The notes under the pieces are model-generated. The model was given only the letters and a program-made list of their open reading frames with translations. It was not told the DNA's origin and made no database searches. A stretch of DNA of 43,790 nt from Microbacterium sp. (GTDB taxonomy: Bacteria; Actinomycetota; Actinomycetes; Actinomycetales; Microbacteriaceae): NCBI RefSeq assembly GCF_029263575.1, contig NZ_JAJUFV010000006.1:1-43790 (forward strand). Direction: 5' to 3'. Every line of letters starts with the position of its first letter. Position 1 is the stretch's first letter. The translations under genes and the position numbers were made by a program. Shown in pieces: positions 8,830-17,620 of the stretch.

Positions 8830-10613
8830 GCCAGCCCGGGTCGTTCCCTGAGCGCCGCGCCCCGCTCCTTGAGCCGGGCCCACGCGCCCCCGAGGCTCCG
8901 GGCAGCGCGGAGCGCTGGTTGGAGAGGGGCGTGGGGATCGAAGGGTCCGCCAGCCCCCGCATCCGCGAAATTCTCCGGCTCGCCCAGCCGCCGACCGCAC
9001 GCTTCCTGCCCGGGCTGATCTGGGGCGTGCTTTCGGCGGGCGCAGCCGTGGCGCTGCTCGCGGTCAGCGGCTGGCTGATCGTGAGCGCGTCGATCGTCGA
9101 CTCGCTCGTGCCGCTGTCTGTCGCCGTGGTCGGCGTGCGGTTCTTCGCGGTCTCGCGCGCGGTTTTCCGCTATCTCGAGCGACTGTCGGGGCACGACGCG
9201 GCGCTGCGCCAGCTCGCGCGTACCCGGTCGGACATGGTGCGCAGACTCATTCCGCTCTCTCCGGCCGGCCTCGGCAGGACCGACCGTGGCCAAGTGCTCT
9301 CTGCTCTCATCGATGACGTCGAGAATCTGCAGAACCTGCCGCTTCGAGTTGTGCAGCCACTGGCGGTCTCGGCTGTCGTCGCGCTCGGCGCTGTCGGATT
9401 CATCGCGTTCGTCTCGCCTCCGGCGGCGCTCGCTCTGGCCGGGTGTCTGATCGTCACGGCCATCGTGTCGGTCGGTCTCGGCTGGGTGTTCGGCTCGCGC
9501 GCCGAAGAGCGCGTTTCCCTTGCGCGGGCTGACGTTTCGGCATCCCTTGTCGACTATTTCGGCAGTCTGGATGTGCTGCTCGCCTACGGCGCCGAGGCGC
9601 CGGCGCGTGAGCGAATCGAACGCGCCGACCGGGTGCTGCGCCGCACGCTCACCCGGGCATCCGTTGCTCAGGCCGTCGCCGCGGGAGTCGTCTCGACGCT
9701 GGCTGGTGTCGCCTCAGTGGCGACGCTCACCGTGGCGTCGCCGGGCCTGGCGACGGGAGTGATCGATGGCCCGTGGCTGGCGGTTGTCGTGCTCGTGCCG
9801 ATGGTCGTGTTCGAAGTGTTCGGCGCTGTGCCGATCGCGGCGGCGTCGTGGCGCAGCGTGCGCGCGAGCGCGCGGCGCATCGTCGACGCGCTTCCCGGCG
9901 AGCTGCCGGACGAGCTGCGATCGGATGCCGGAATCGCAGAGCCCCCGGCATCCGCTGCTCTTCACCTCCGGAACGTGCACGCAGCGTGGCCGGGAGGAAC
10001 GCCGGCGTTGCGCGGCGTCGATCTCGACCTCGCCGCCGGCGAACGGGTGCTGGTGTCGGGGCCGAGCGGGGCCGGTAAGAGTTCGCTCGCTTCGGTGCTG
10101 GTCGGCTTTCTGCGTGCCGACGTGTCGCGCGCTGGAAGCGAGTTCACCCTGGGCGGGGCGGATGCCGCGTCGCTCAGCGGCCCGGCGCTTCGTGAGGTGA
10201 TCGGGCTGTGCGAGCAGCATCCGCAGCTTTTCGATGAGGACATCCGTCAGAACCTCCTTTTCGCACGAGACACCGCCACCGATGACGAACTGTTCGCGGT
10301 GCTCGAGCGCGTCGGACTCGGCGACTGGGTGCGCGAACGCGGCGGGCTCGACGCACGGGTCGGCGACCGCGGTGCACTGGTGTCGGGTGGTCAGGCGCAG
10401 CGCATTGCGCTGGCGCGGGCGATCCTGCGCGGATTCCCGGTGCTCGTGCTGGATGAGCCGACCGCGGGCGTCGATCCCGAGGCATCCGATGCGCTGTTGC
10501 GCGACATGATGTCAGCGGCGGGGGAGCAGTCGGTGGTGCTCATCTCGCACGTCTCGCCGCCCGCCGGAACCGTCGATCGCGTCGTGCGGATCGACGGCGG
10601 GCGCACGGTGTGA
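8826..10613 (+). CDS. cydC: Thiol reductant ABC exporter subunit CydC
   Basis: ABC exporter; Walker A SGPSGAGKSSLASVL, signature VSGGQAQRIALARAIL, VLVLDEPTAGVD; 4-nt overlap with cydD. Confidence 0.92.
   Translation: MSQPGSFPERRAPLLEPGPRAPEAPGSAERWLERGVGIEGSASPRIREILRLAQPPTARFLPGLIWGVLSAGAAVALLAVSGWLIVSASIVDSLVPLSVAVVGVRFFAVSRAVFRYLERLSGHDAALRQLARTRSDMVRRLIPLSPAGLGRTDRGQVLSALIDDVENLQNLPLRVVQPLAVSAVVALGAVGFIAFVSPPAALALAGCLIVTAIVSVGLGWVFGSRAEERVSLARADVSASLVDYFGSLDVLLAYGAEAPARERIERADRVLRRTLTRASVAQAVAAGVVSTLAGVASVATLTVASPGLATGVIDGPWLAVVVLVPMVVFEVFGAVPIAAASWRSVRASARRIVDALPGELPDELRSDAGIAEPPASAALHLRNVHAAWPGGTPALRGVDLDLAAGERVLVSGPSGAGKSSLASVLVGFLRADVSRAGSEFTLGGADAASLSGPALREVIGLCEQHPQLFDEDIRQNLLFARDTATDDELFAVLERVGLGDWVRERGGLDARVGDRGALVSGGQAQRIALARAILRGFPVLVLDEPTAGVDPEASDALLRDMMSAAGEQSVVLISHVSPPAGTVDRVVRIDGGRTV
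8838..8948. repeat. Degenerate dispersed-repeat-like sequence forming the N-terminal extension of CydC
   Basis: Begins GGGTCGTTCCCTGAGC and ends GATCGAAGGGTCC, resembling the ggtcgttccctgagc...cgaagggacc repeats of Microbacteriaceae; translated as GSFPERRAPLLEPGPRAPEAPGSAERW. Confidence 0.4.
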
Positions 10614-10653
10614 GCTCACGCATCCGATGCGGTCGACGACGTAGCGTGGGCAC

Positions 10654-11115
10654 ATGAGCCGAATCGACGAAGCCGCCCGTCTCATCAACGCCTCACCCGA
10701 ACGTGTCTTCTCCGCGCTGAGCACGGCCGACAGCGTCGCGAAGTGGCTGCCGCCGAGGGGAATGACTGCGACGGTCGAGCATTTCGACGCGACGGACGAG
10801 GGTACGTACCGGCTGGTTCTCACCTATGACGACGCGGCGGATGCGCCGGGCAAGAGCAGTGCGAACGAAGATATCGTCGAGGGCCGCTTCGTCGAGGTGA
10901 CACCGGGAGTGCGCCTGGTGCAGGAGATCGAGTTCGAATCAGACGACCCGCGGTACGCGGGAGTCATGCGCATGACGTGGGAAGTGCGGCCCAGCGGTGC
11001 GGGATCTGAGGTGATCTTCCGCGCTGAGGACGTGCCCGCGGGGATCACCGCATCCGATCACATCGAGGGGCTGACCTCGTCGTTGCAGAACCTCGCCGAC
11101 CTCGTCGAGCGCTGA
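10654..11115 (+). CDS. SRPBCC/AHSA1-like (START-superfamily) protein
   Basis: MSRIDEAARLINASPERVFSALSTADSVAKWLPPRGMTATVEHFDATDEGTYRLVLTY; leaderless -10 TAGCGT 6 nt upstream. Confidence 0.85.
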   Translation: MSRIDEAARLINASPERVFSALSTADSVAKWLPPRGMTATVEHFDATDEGTYRLVLTYDDAADAPGKSSANEDIVEGRFVEVTPGVRLVQEIEFESDDPRYAGVMRMTWEVRPSGAGSEVIFRAEDVPAGITASDHIEGLTSSLQNLADLVER

Positions 11116-11132
11116 AGGGAAGGTGTCGAGCG

Positions 11133-11909
11133 TCAGTTGTAGAGCTCGGCCGGCGGTTCCATGACGATGCCCTGCGCCTCGAAGATGCGGCGGCGCTCTT
11201 CGATGCGGCGGTGCATCTCGACCTGGGCGTCTTCGACGAGCTGAGCGTCGAGTTCGACGCTGGGCGGATGCTGGTCGCCATTGTTCGCGGCGATGTACGA
11301 GTCGAGTTCGGGGCCCGAGGTCCACGACGTGATCAGCGAGTAGCGCGGTTCGGGTCCCTGGTGCCACACGGCGTGCCAGAAGCGCTGCGTATCGACGATG
11401 ATGCGCGAGCCTGCCGGGAGGGCGAGGCGGATCTCCGTGGCGGGATCGAAGCGATCCTCGCGCAGAATCAACAGCGAATCGCGGTCATCGGTGAGGTTGA
11501 ACCAGCCGCGTACGACCCAGCCGGAGCCTTCTTCGTTGAGGCGGTTGTTGTCGTCCTGGTGCAGGTTGTAGATCGCGTCCGCGTAGGTGTTGGGCTGCAG
11601 CTCGATGACGCGGCAACGGCCGACGTTCGCGCCTGGCTCTTGCGCGCGGCGGGCGAGGTTCGGCGCCTTCTCGACCTGGCTCGCCACCCACACGCCGTCT
11701 CTGTCGGTGCGCGGCGGGGTGTGGTTCCAGAATCCATTGCACTCGATGTCGCCGGCGTAGCTCGCGAGAGGCGCGAAACGGGTGATTCCGGATGAGCGCC
11801 AACCGACGTACTCCAGATTCAACCATTCGGTCGGATCAGCTGCCTGCTCGTAATCGTCGAGGACGACGTATCCGGTCTCCTCCAGCGCCTGTGACGTGAT
11901 GAAGCTCAT
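11133..11909 (-). CDS. Conserved hypothetical protein, probable 2OG-Fe(II) dioxygenase-like fold
   Basis: 258 aa from ATG 11909 (MSFITSQALEETGYVVLDDY); LHQDDNN ... WHAVWHQGPEPRYSLITSW compatible with HxD...H...R; ORF-track extension to 12152 runs through the tRNA. Confidence 0.65.
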   Translation of the reverse strand: MSFITSQALEETGYVVLDDYEQAADPTEWLNLEYVGWRSSGITRFAPLASYAGDIECNGFWNHTPPRTDRDGVWVASQVEKAPNLARRAQEPGANVGRCRVIELQPNTYADAIYNLHQDDNNRLNEEGSGWVVRGWFNLTDDRDSLLILREDRFDPATEIRLALPAGSRIIVDTQRFWHAVWHQGPEPRYSLITSWTSGPELDSYIAANNGDQHPPSVELDAQLVEDAQVEMHRRIEERRRIFEAQGIVMEPPAELYN

Positions 11910-12032
11910 GGTGCACCTTTCCGGACCGGCGTCTCCGTCCATCCGTATGGCCATCCTAATCAGCGGTGGCCTGTGCGCGGGCGCGGATGCATCGATTCGC
12001 GCGATGGCCCCGCGTCGCGTAAACTCTTCCGC

Positions 12033-12121
12033 GGTGACGTGTCCGAGCGGCCGAAGGTGCAACACTCGAAATGTTGTGTAGGTAACCCCTACCGTGGGTT
12101 CAAATCCCACCGTCACCGCCA
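12033..12121 (+). tRNA. tRNA-Ser(CGA), CCA encoded
   Basis: Acceptor GGTGACG/CGTCACC, anticodon arm CAACA-CTCGAAA-TGTTG, long variable arm, T arm GTGGGTTCAAATCCCAC, CCA at 12119-12121. Confidence 0.95.
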
Positions 12122-12127
12122 GAATTA

Positions 12128-12168
12128 AAGCCCCGCGATCCCTTGTAAACACTGGGATCGCGGGGCTT
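12128..12168 (+). terminator. Terminator hairpin after tRNA-Ser
   Basis: 15-bp perfect stem aagccccgcgatccc / gggatcgcggggctt, 11-nt loop, followed by cttgccttt. Confidence 0.8.
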
Positions 12169-12243
12169 CTTGCCTTTACTAGGCCAGCGGTAACGCGCGT
12201 TTGCGGTTGGGTCTGTTCGCCAACCCGTTTTGAGAGCAGGATG

Positions 12244-12366
12244 TCAGGAGCGCGCGTCTCCTAGGTAGCCCGCAGAATGTCGTACGGGGACTCCTTCCTG
12301 GACCATCTCTAGCTCGGTCTCATCGCGGACTGTCACGGGGTAAGCTCGTCCGTCGGTCAGGTTCAT
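12244..12366 (-). CDS. Small ORF B (40 aa), hypothetical
   Basis: MNLTDGRAYPVTVRDETELEMVQEGVPVRHSAGYLGDARS; ATG overlaps stop of sORF A by 4 nt (GTATGA). Confidence 0.3.
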   Translation of the reverse strand: MNLTDGRAYPVTVRDETELEMVQEGVPVRHSAGYLGDARS

Positions 12367-12506
12367 ACCGATTTGCGGGCCATGCGGTTGGCGAGCGCCA
12401 CGATTCCTTCGGAGGCAATCCAATCCAACGCCACCAAACTCCCAACGGAAATGCTTCGGCGGTAGTCCACGGACGCAAGGTCCGCGTAGTCAATGCGCTG
12501 AGACAC
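12363..12506 (-). CDS. Small ORF A (about 47 aa, GTG start), hypothetical
   Basis: (V/M)SQRIDYADLASVDYRRSISVGSLVALDWIASEGIVALANRMARKSV; coupled to sORF B. Confidence 0.3.
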   Translation of the reverse strand: MSQRIDYADLASVDYRRSISVGSLVALDWIASEGIVALANRMARKSV

Positions 12507-12872
12507 GAGAGATCCGCATCTGATCGTGTCCAATCAGAGTCACCTTAGAGCCAGTGGGCGGCGAACGCCGGGGGCCACATGATTCTGAGGCGCGCCCGTT
12601 GGCTAGATAAGCGATTAATGGTTAATCACCGTTTGCACTTCGTTGGGTCATGAACGGGATAGATCCGCGCCAAGGCCTCCGTGACCTTGCCTGCACCGCA
12701 GGCCATAGATGCTCTATTTGGATAAAAGAGTCAACGTTTCATCTGCATCCTCTGTTGACAGCGTAATCGACATGACTGTACTCTCGGGCGATAAGTGATT
12801 CACAATATGATGATTCCAAATTTACTTAGCGTTGAGTCATTGTGATCGCCCGACGGACCAAAGGAGATTCAC

Positions 12873-14018
12873 ATGAGGCGTGTTGCGATTGTCGCCGGAG
12901 CCCGGACTCCCATTGGCAAGGCCGGGGGCGCGTACAAAGATGTGCACCCCGTCGAGTTGCTCAGCGTGACAATGCGCGCTGCCGTCGAGAAGACCGGGCG
13001 CGACCCTGCGCTCATCGAGCAGATTTTCGTCGGCTGTGTGCAGCAGGTCAACAACCAATCCATGAACATCGGGCGGAATGCGTGGCTGAACGCAGGGTTC
13101 ACCGAGCGAACTCCCGCCTTCACTCTCGACGCGCAATGCTGCTCGGGGCAGGAAGCGGCCAACCTGGGATTCTCTGTGATTGCGAGCGGCCAAGCAGATA
13201 TCGTGCTCGCAGGCGGGGTGGAATCGCTCAGCCGTGTGCCTCTCGGCGCCACTCAGGGGCAGGGCGTGAATTTTCCGTATCCGGATTCGCTCTTGGCGCA
13301 GTGGGATATGCCGTCTTTGCAGACCGCTGTAGAAGCCGCGGCGATCAAGTACGGCGTGACTCGCGAAGCTGCCGACGAGTATGGTGTGAGATCTCATCTG
13401 CGAGCCGCTGCGGCGTGGGACGAAGGACGCTTCGATGACGAAATAACCTTCGTTGAACGAGACGAAGCCGTGCTGCTTTCACAGGACCAAGGCATCCGGC
13501 GCGATTCCAGCGTCGAGCGTTCGGCGCAGTTGTCGCCCGCGTACTCGCCAGACGGAATCGTCACCGCAGCAAACGCGTCGCAGTTTTCAGATGGTGCGGC
13601 GAGTCTCGTGCTGGCATCGGAGGACGCTTGCGACAGATACGGCTTGGAACCTCTTGCGTGGATTACGGACACGGCACTGGTCGGGAGTGATCCCAATTTC
13701 ATGTTCGAAGGCCCGCTGGAAGTGACCGATTCCATTTTGAAGCGTGCCGGATTGACGCTCGACGACGTCGACCGCGTTGAGATTCATGAGGCGTTCGCCG
13801 TACCGGTGCTCATGTGGCTGAACCGCTACCCGTATGGCGTGGACAAGGTCAACGTTGACGGAGCGGGGATCAGCCTCGGTCATCCGTACGGCGCGACGGG
13901 AATCCGGCATCTGGTTCATCTTGCGTACTCCATGAGGCGGGAGTCTTTGCAAGTAGGACTTCAGGTCATGTGCGGTGGGGGCGGACTGGGCAGTGGCACC
14001 GTTTTGCGCCGCGATTGA
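12873..14018 (+). CDS. Thiolase (acetyl-CoA acyltransferase family)
   Basis: VAIVAGARTPIGKAGGAYKDVHPVELL; nucleophile region DAQCCSGQEAA; HEAFA; GHPYGATG; CGGGGLGSG; RBS aaggag. Confidence 0.93.
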   Translation: MRRVAIVAGARTPIGKAGGAYKDVHPVELLSVTMRAAVEKTGRDPALIEQIFVGCVQQVNNQSMNIGRNAWLNAGFTERTPAFTLDAQCCSGQEAANLGFSVIASGQADIVLAGGVESLSRVPLGATQGQGVNFPYPDSLLAQWDMPSLQTAVEAAAIKYGVTREAADEYGVRSHLRAAAAWDEGRFDDEITFVERDEAVLLSQDQGIRRDSSVERSAQLSPAYSPDGIVTAANASQFSDGAASLVLASEDACDRYGLEPLAWITDTALVGSDPNFMFEGPLEVTDSILKRAGLTLDDVDRVEIHEAFAVPVLMWLNRYPYGVDKVNVDGAGISLGHPYGATGIRHLVHLAYSMRRESLQVGLQVMCGGGGLGSGTVLRRD

Positions 14019-14044
14019 TTTCTTGAATAGAACGAGGTGAAGCC

Positions 14045-15586
14045 GTGAGAGCAGCAGAGTTGCTGGATGACGCGTGCATTCGATGGGCGGATCGCGTGGC
14101 GTTTCGGGTGCCGGGGCGCGACGAGCTGTGGAGCTATGAGCGTGTTCGAGTCGAATCGGACGCGATCGCCGTTGGCTTGATTGCGGCGGGAATCGGGCTC
14201 GGTTCAGCGGTTGCCGTGCTCAGCCCCAATAAGCCTGAGGCGTTCATTGCTCAACTCGCTGTTCTGAAGACGGGAGCGGCGTATGTGCCGCTCAACGCGA
14301 AAGCGAAGCTGAGCGATTGGTTCGGGCTGACAAGGGCGACCAGTGCTACTGGCCTTCTGTTCGGTGCCGAGATGAGCGTTGCTGCCCAGGAGCTCGTGGA
14401 ACACAACCAGAATCTTGCTGTGCGCTTCTCGATAGGGGAGGTCGATGGCCTCACCTCGCTGGAAGACCTCGTCACTCGTCACCGAGGCGCGGTGCCCCCA
14501 CGGCTGCCCGACAATAGTGAGGATCCTTCGTGGATCGTCGGATCCGGGGGAACGACCGGGGTGCCGAAGGCCATCTGCGTGCCGCAGCGCGCCCTCGTTC
14601 TGCAGACCCTCGCGCTCCAGGCGCATCTACTGGACGCCGCACCGATTCATCTCGTTTCTGCGCCCCTCACGCATGCTGCCGGGGTGCTCACCTATCCGGT
14701 GTTCCTCCAAGGCGGCGAGACCATCGTCTTGGACGGCGCTCGCCCGGGGGAGATTCTCGCAGCAATCGAGAAGTATTCGGTGACCCAGATATTCATGCCC
14801 CCGACGGCTATTTATGCCATGCTGGCACACCCTCAGATCGGTGATTACGACTACTCCTCGTTGAGGTATTTCATCTACACAGCCGCGCCGATGTCGCCGT
14901 CCAAGCTCGAGGAGGCGCTCGAGGTGTTCGGGCCGGTGATGGCCCAGCTCTACGGGCAGGCGGAAGCGCCGACGGTATGCACATGGTTCAGCCCGGCCGA
15001 GCATGTGAAGGCCCTGAACGATCCGAGCCTCGCGCACCGGCTTTCGTCTGTGGGGCGGCCGTCGTCGGTCGCTTCGGTGCGGGTCGTCGATGACAACGGT
15101 GATCCGCTTCCGACTGGCGAGACCGGTGAAATCGCGGTGAAGACTCAGCTGCGCTTCATCGGTTATATCGGTGCACCGGAGGAGACGGCGAAGCTCGAAG
15201 CGAATGACGGTTATATGCGCACGGGCGACATCGGTCATATCGATGCCGACGGTTTCGTCTACATCACGGATCGCGCTCGCGACATGATCATCACGGGTGG
15301 GTTCAATGTCTTCCCGAGCAATGTCGAGAAGGTGATCTGGACGCACCCTTCGGTGGAGGACTGTGCAGTGATCGGTCTTCCGCACAGCCACTGGGGTGAG
15401 GCAGTGACGGCTGTCATCGAGCTCAAGCCGGGTGCAGAAGAGGCTACTGAAGAGATCATGGCCCTGTGTCATCAGCAGCTCGGCCCCGTTCAGACGCCGA
15501 AGTCGGTCATCTATGACTCGCTTCCCCGTAGTGCGGTCGGAAAGGTACTCAAACGAGATCTCCGGCAGAAGTACGCCAGCGGATAG
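14045..15586 (+). CDS. Acyl-CoA synthetase/ligase (AMP-forming, ANL superfamily)
   Basis: GSGGTTGVPKAI P-loop; YGQAEAP; YMRTGDIGHIDADGFVYITDRARDMIITGGFNVFPSNVE; PRSAVGKVLKRDLR. Confidence 0.93.
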   Translation: MRAAELLDDACIRWADRVAFRVPGRDELWSYERVRVESDAIAVGLIAAGIGLGSAVAVLSPNKPEAFIAQLAVLKTGAAYVPLNAKAKLSDWFGLTRATSATGLLFGAEMSVAAQELVEHNQNLAVRFSIGEVDGLTSLEDLVTRHRGAVPPRLPDNSEDPSWIVGSGGTTGVPKAICVPQRALVLQTLALQAHLLDAAPIHLVSAPLTHAAGVLTYPVFLQGGETIVLDGARPGEILAAIEKYSVTQIFMPPTAIYAMLAHPQIGDYDYSSLRYFIYTAAPMSPSKLEEALEVFGPVMAQLYGQAEAPTVCTWFSPAEHVKALNDPSLAHRLSSVGRPSSVASVRVVDDNGDPLPTGETGEIAVKTQLRFIGYIGAPEETAKLEANDGYMRTGDIGHIDADGFVYITDRARDMIITGGFNVFPSNVEKVIWTHPSVEDCAVIGLPHSHWGEAVTAVIELKPGAEEATEEIMALCHQQLGPVQTPKSVIYDSLPRSAVGKVLKRDLRQKYASG

Positions 15587-15770
15587 TCCGCTCAAACCAC
15601 AAATGAATATAAGTCAAAATCAATTTACTAATGCGCGTATCCTATGCGGCTACTTCCAAGACAGTTTGCGGGCATTAGTGAAACTCAATTTACGAGGGTC
15701 TCGATGACGATACACTCGTTCCGGGCAGCACATCAACAGTGCCCTGGCCGGCCGAAGGAAAGAGAAGAGC

Positions 15771-16994
15771 ATGCGGATTTCACACATCTTGGGCGGAACG
15801 AGCGCAGCGATGGCGCTGTTGCTCCTGACGAGTTGCGCGGGAACAGCGGGGACAGCCGGCGGCGGCGATGACGAGCGTCCGTTGATCGATCTGACGGTCG
15901 CCCACCACGTGGGAGAAACTACCCAGGTCGGAGCGGCAAGTCACGCCTTCATCGATGCTCTCGAGGAATATTACGACGGCGAAGTCGCCGTCGAGTGGTA
16001 CTGGTCCGGTGCTCTCGCGGGTACAGGTCCGGAGATTCTTGACGCACTCGCAGACGGACGCGCATCGCTTTCGACGGTGCCGCCCGCGTACTGGCCGGAG
16101 AAGATGCCACTGGCCGAATGGCTCGATCCGCTGCTGGCCACCCCCGGGGCCGCACCGCTTTCACCGGCGCTGGCGTCATTGATCGCGCACACCGAGGCGC
16201 TGAAATTGCCGCAGCTTGAGGAGGAGTTCGCCAAAGAGGGCGTGACGATGCTCACTGCGACGACGAACGACTACTACTACCTGTTCTGCAACCGACCGAT
16301 CAACAACTTGGCCGATGCGAAGGGCGCCATCGTCCGGGCAGGCACGCGCACGCAGGTAGGTGAGATCGAAGCGCTGGGGATGACCCCGGCAACCATCGAA
16401 TGGGGAGAGCTGTTCGAGGGGCTTCAGCGCGGGACCGTTGACTGCGCCGCGATGCCCATTGCCGGAGCCGCAGACATCGGGGCGTTGGATGTCGCTCCAT
16501 ACGTCATGATGGTGCCGCTTTCGCCCGCCGTCATTCCGGTGTTCATGAACACCGCACAGCTCGAGTCGCTTCCGGAGGATGTGCAGGAGTGGATCCGCAC
16601 CGAAGGCGCAGCCGTGTATGCGGAGGCATTTGTGGCCGAGCAGATCAATCAGAGCCACGCCGCATTTGCCGAGGGTGGCGCTTACGTGTCGGGAGACGGC
16701 GTTGAAGTCATCGTTCCGAACGACATGATCGCCGAGCTGGCGCAATATCGCGAGGATCAGTATGCGACTCTTGCCGAGCTCGCCCCCGCGTCGGTAGAAG
16801 ACCCGCAGGCCATCGTCGATGGCTACCTGAAGACGGTGGATGACGCGATGGAGCTCTACGCCGACGTGACGGGAATCTCAGCGGAAGATCTCGATACCAC
16901 GGAAGCGACTATCGCGGCGATCCAGGATATGCCAGCGGAAGCGACGGCCGAGGCCTTCGCCCGCAAGCTTCTAGACGTTCTCAGCTCGCGATAA
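15771..16994 (+). CDS. TRAP transporter substrate-binding lipoprotein (DctP family)
   Basis: Lipoprotein signal ALLLLTSCAG; DctP-like fold with AIVRAGTRTQVGEIEALGMTP conserved Arg region. Confidence 0.9.
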   Translation: MRISHILGGTSAAMALLLLTSCAGTAGTAGGGDDERPLIDLTVAHHVGETTQVGAASHAFIDALEEYYDGEVAVEWYWSGALAGTGPEILDALADGRASLSTVPPAYWPEKMPLAEWLDPLLATPGAAPLSPALASLIAHTEALKLPQLEEEFAKEGVTMLTATTNDYYYLFCNRPINNLADAKGAIVRAGTRTQVGEIEALGMTPATIEWGELFEGLQRGTVDCAAMPIAGAADIGALDVAPYVMMVPLSPAVIPVFMNTAQLESLPEDVQEWIRTEGAAVYAEAFVAEQINQSHAAFAEGGAYVSGDGVEVIVPNDMIAELAQYREDQYATLAELAPASVEDPQAIVDGYLKTVDDAMELYADVTGISAEDLDTTEATIAAIQDMPAEATAEAFARKLLDVLSSR

Positions 16995-17023
16995 CGGGCC
17001 TCGGTCCTTGCCAGGGAGTGGAA

Positions 17024-17620
17024 ATGACCAAGATTCGTGCCGTCCTTCTTCGGATGCTCAGCGCAACCGCGGTGGTGATCACCGGTGTCATGATGGTTCA
17101 CATCACGGCCAATGCCGTGATGCGCCAATTGCTTCGGGAGCCGTTGCCCTCGACGAACGAGATCGTCGGATACTGGGAGCTACCTCTGGTGGCGCTTCTC
17201 GGGTTGCTCGCGGCCCAGCTTCGGCGTGACCACATCGAAGTCTCGCTCTTCGTGTCGAGACTGCCACGCCAGACTCGTACTCAGTTCGCGATTCTGTCAT
17301 CGCTTCTGGTGGCGTCGCTCAGCGTCGGGTTCGCCTGGTTCGGACTTGTCAAAGCGTTGGAGGATATGACCCTCGGCGTCACAGCAGGCGTCTCTTATCT
17401 CCCTATCTGGCCAGTGACCATCTTCGTGCCGATTGTGTTCGCGACCCTGGCTGTGCTGTGCGTCATGGACATCATCGAGCTGCTGAGAGGCGTCAGCGTG
17501 TTGAGCGATGCAGATGACGAGAGCATCGTCACCTCCTCGCAAAACGCCGAAGAGAATGCGTCCGAGTTCCCCGTACACGGTTTCGCAGAGGACATCGATC
17601 AGTCGAAAGCAGGACGGTGA
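17024..17620 (+). CDS. TRAP transporter small permease (DctQ)
   Basis: About 198 aa, 4 TM; VMRQLLREPLPSTNEIVGYWELPLVALLGLLAAQLRRDHIEVSL. Confidence 0.88.
   Translation: MTKIRAVLLRMLSATAVVITGVMMVHITANAVMRQLLREPLPSTNEIVGYWELPLVALLGLLAAQLRRDHIEVSLFVSRLPRQTRTQFAILSSLLVASLSVGFAWFGLVKALEDMTLGVTAGVSYLPIWPVTIFVPIVFATLAVLCVMDIIELLRGVSVLSDADDESIVTSSQNAEENASEFPVHGFAEDIDQSKAGR

Noticed and set aside
12033-12121. att-site duplication of the tRNA-Ser 3' end marking an integrated island
   Set aside because: No second copy of the T-arm/acceptor sequence and no integrase seen in the window; kept only as a low-score positional hint.
11133-12152. 339-aa minus ORF extending upstream of the 2OG-like protein
   Set aside because: Its first about 80 codons (TVGFEPTVGVTYTTF...) are antisense to tRNA-Ser; the ATG at 11909 with aaagg RBS gives a sensible 258-aa protein.
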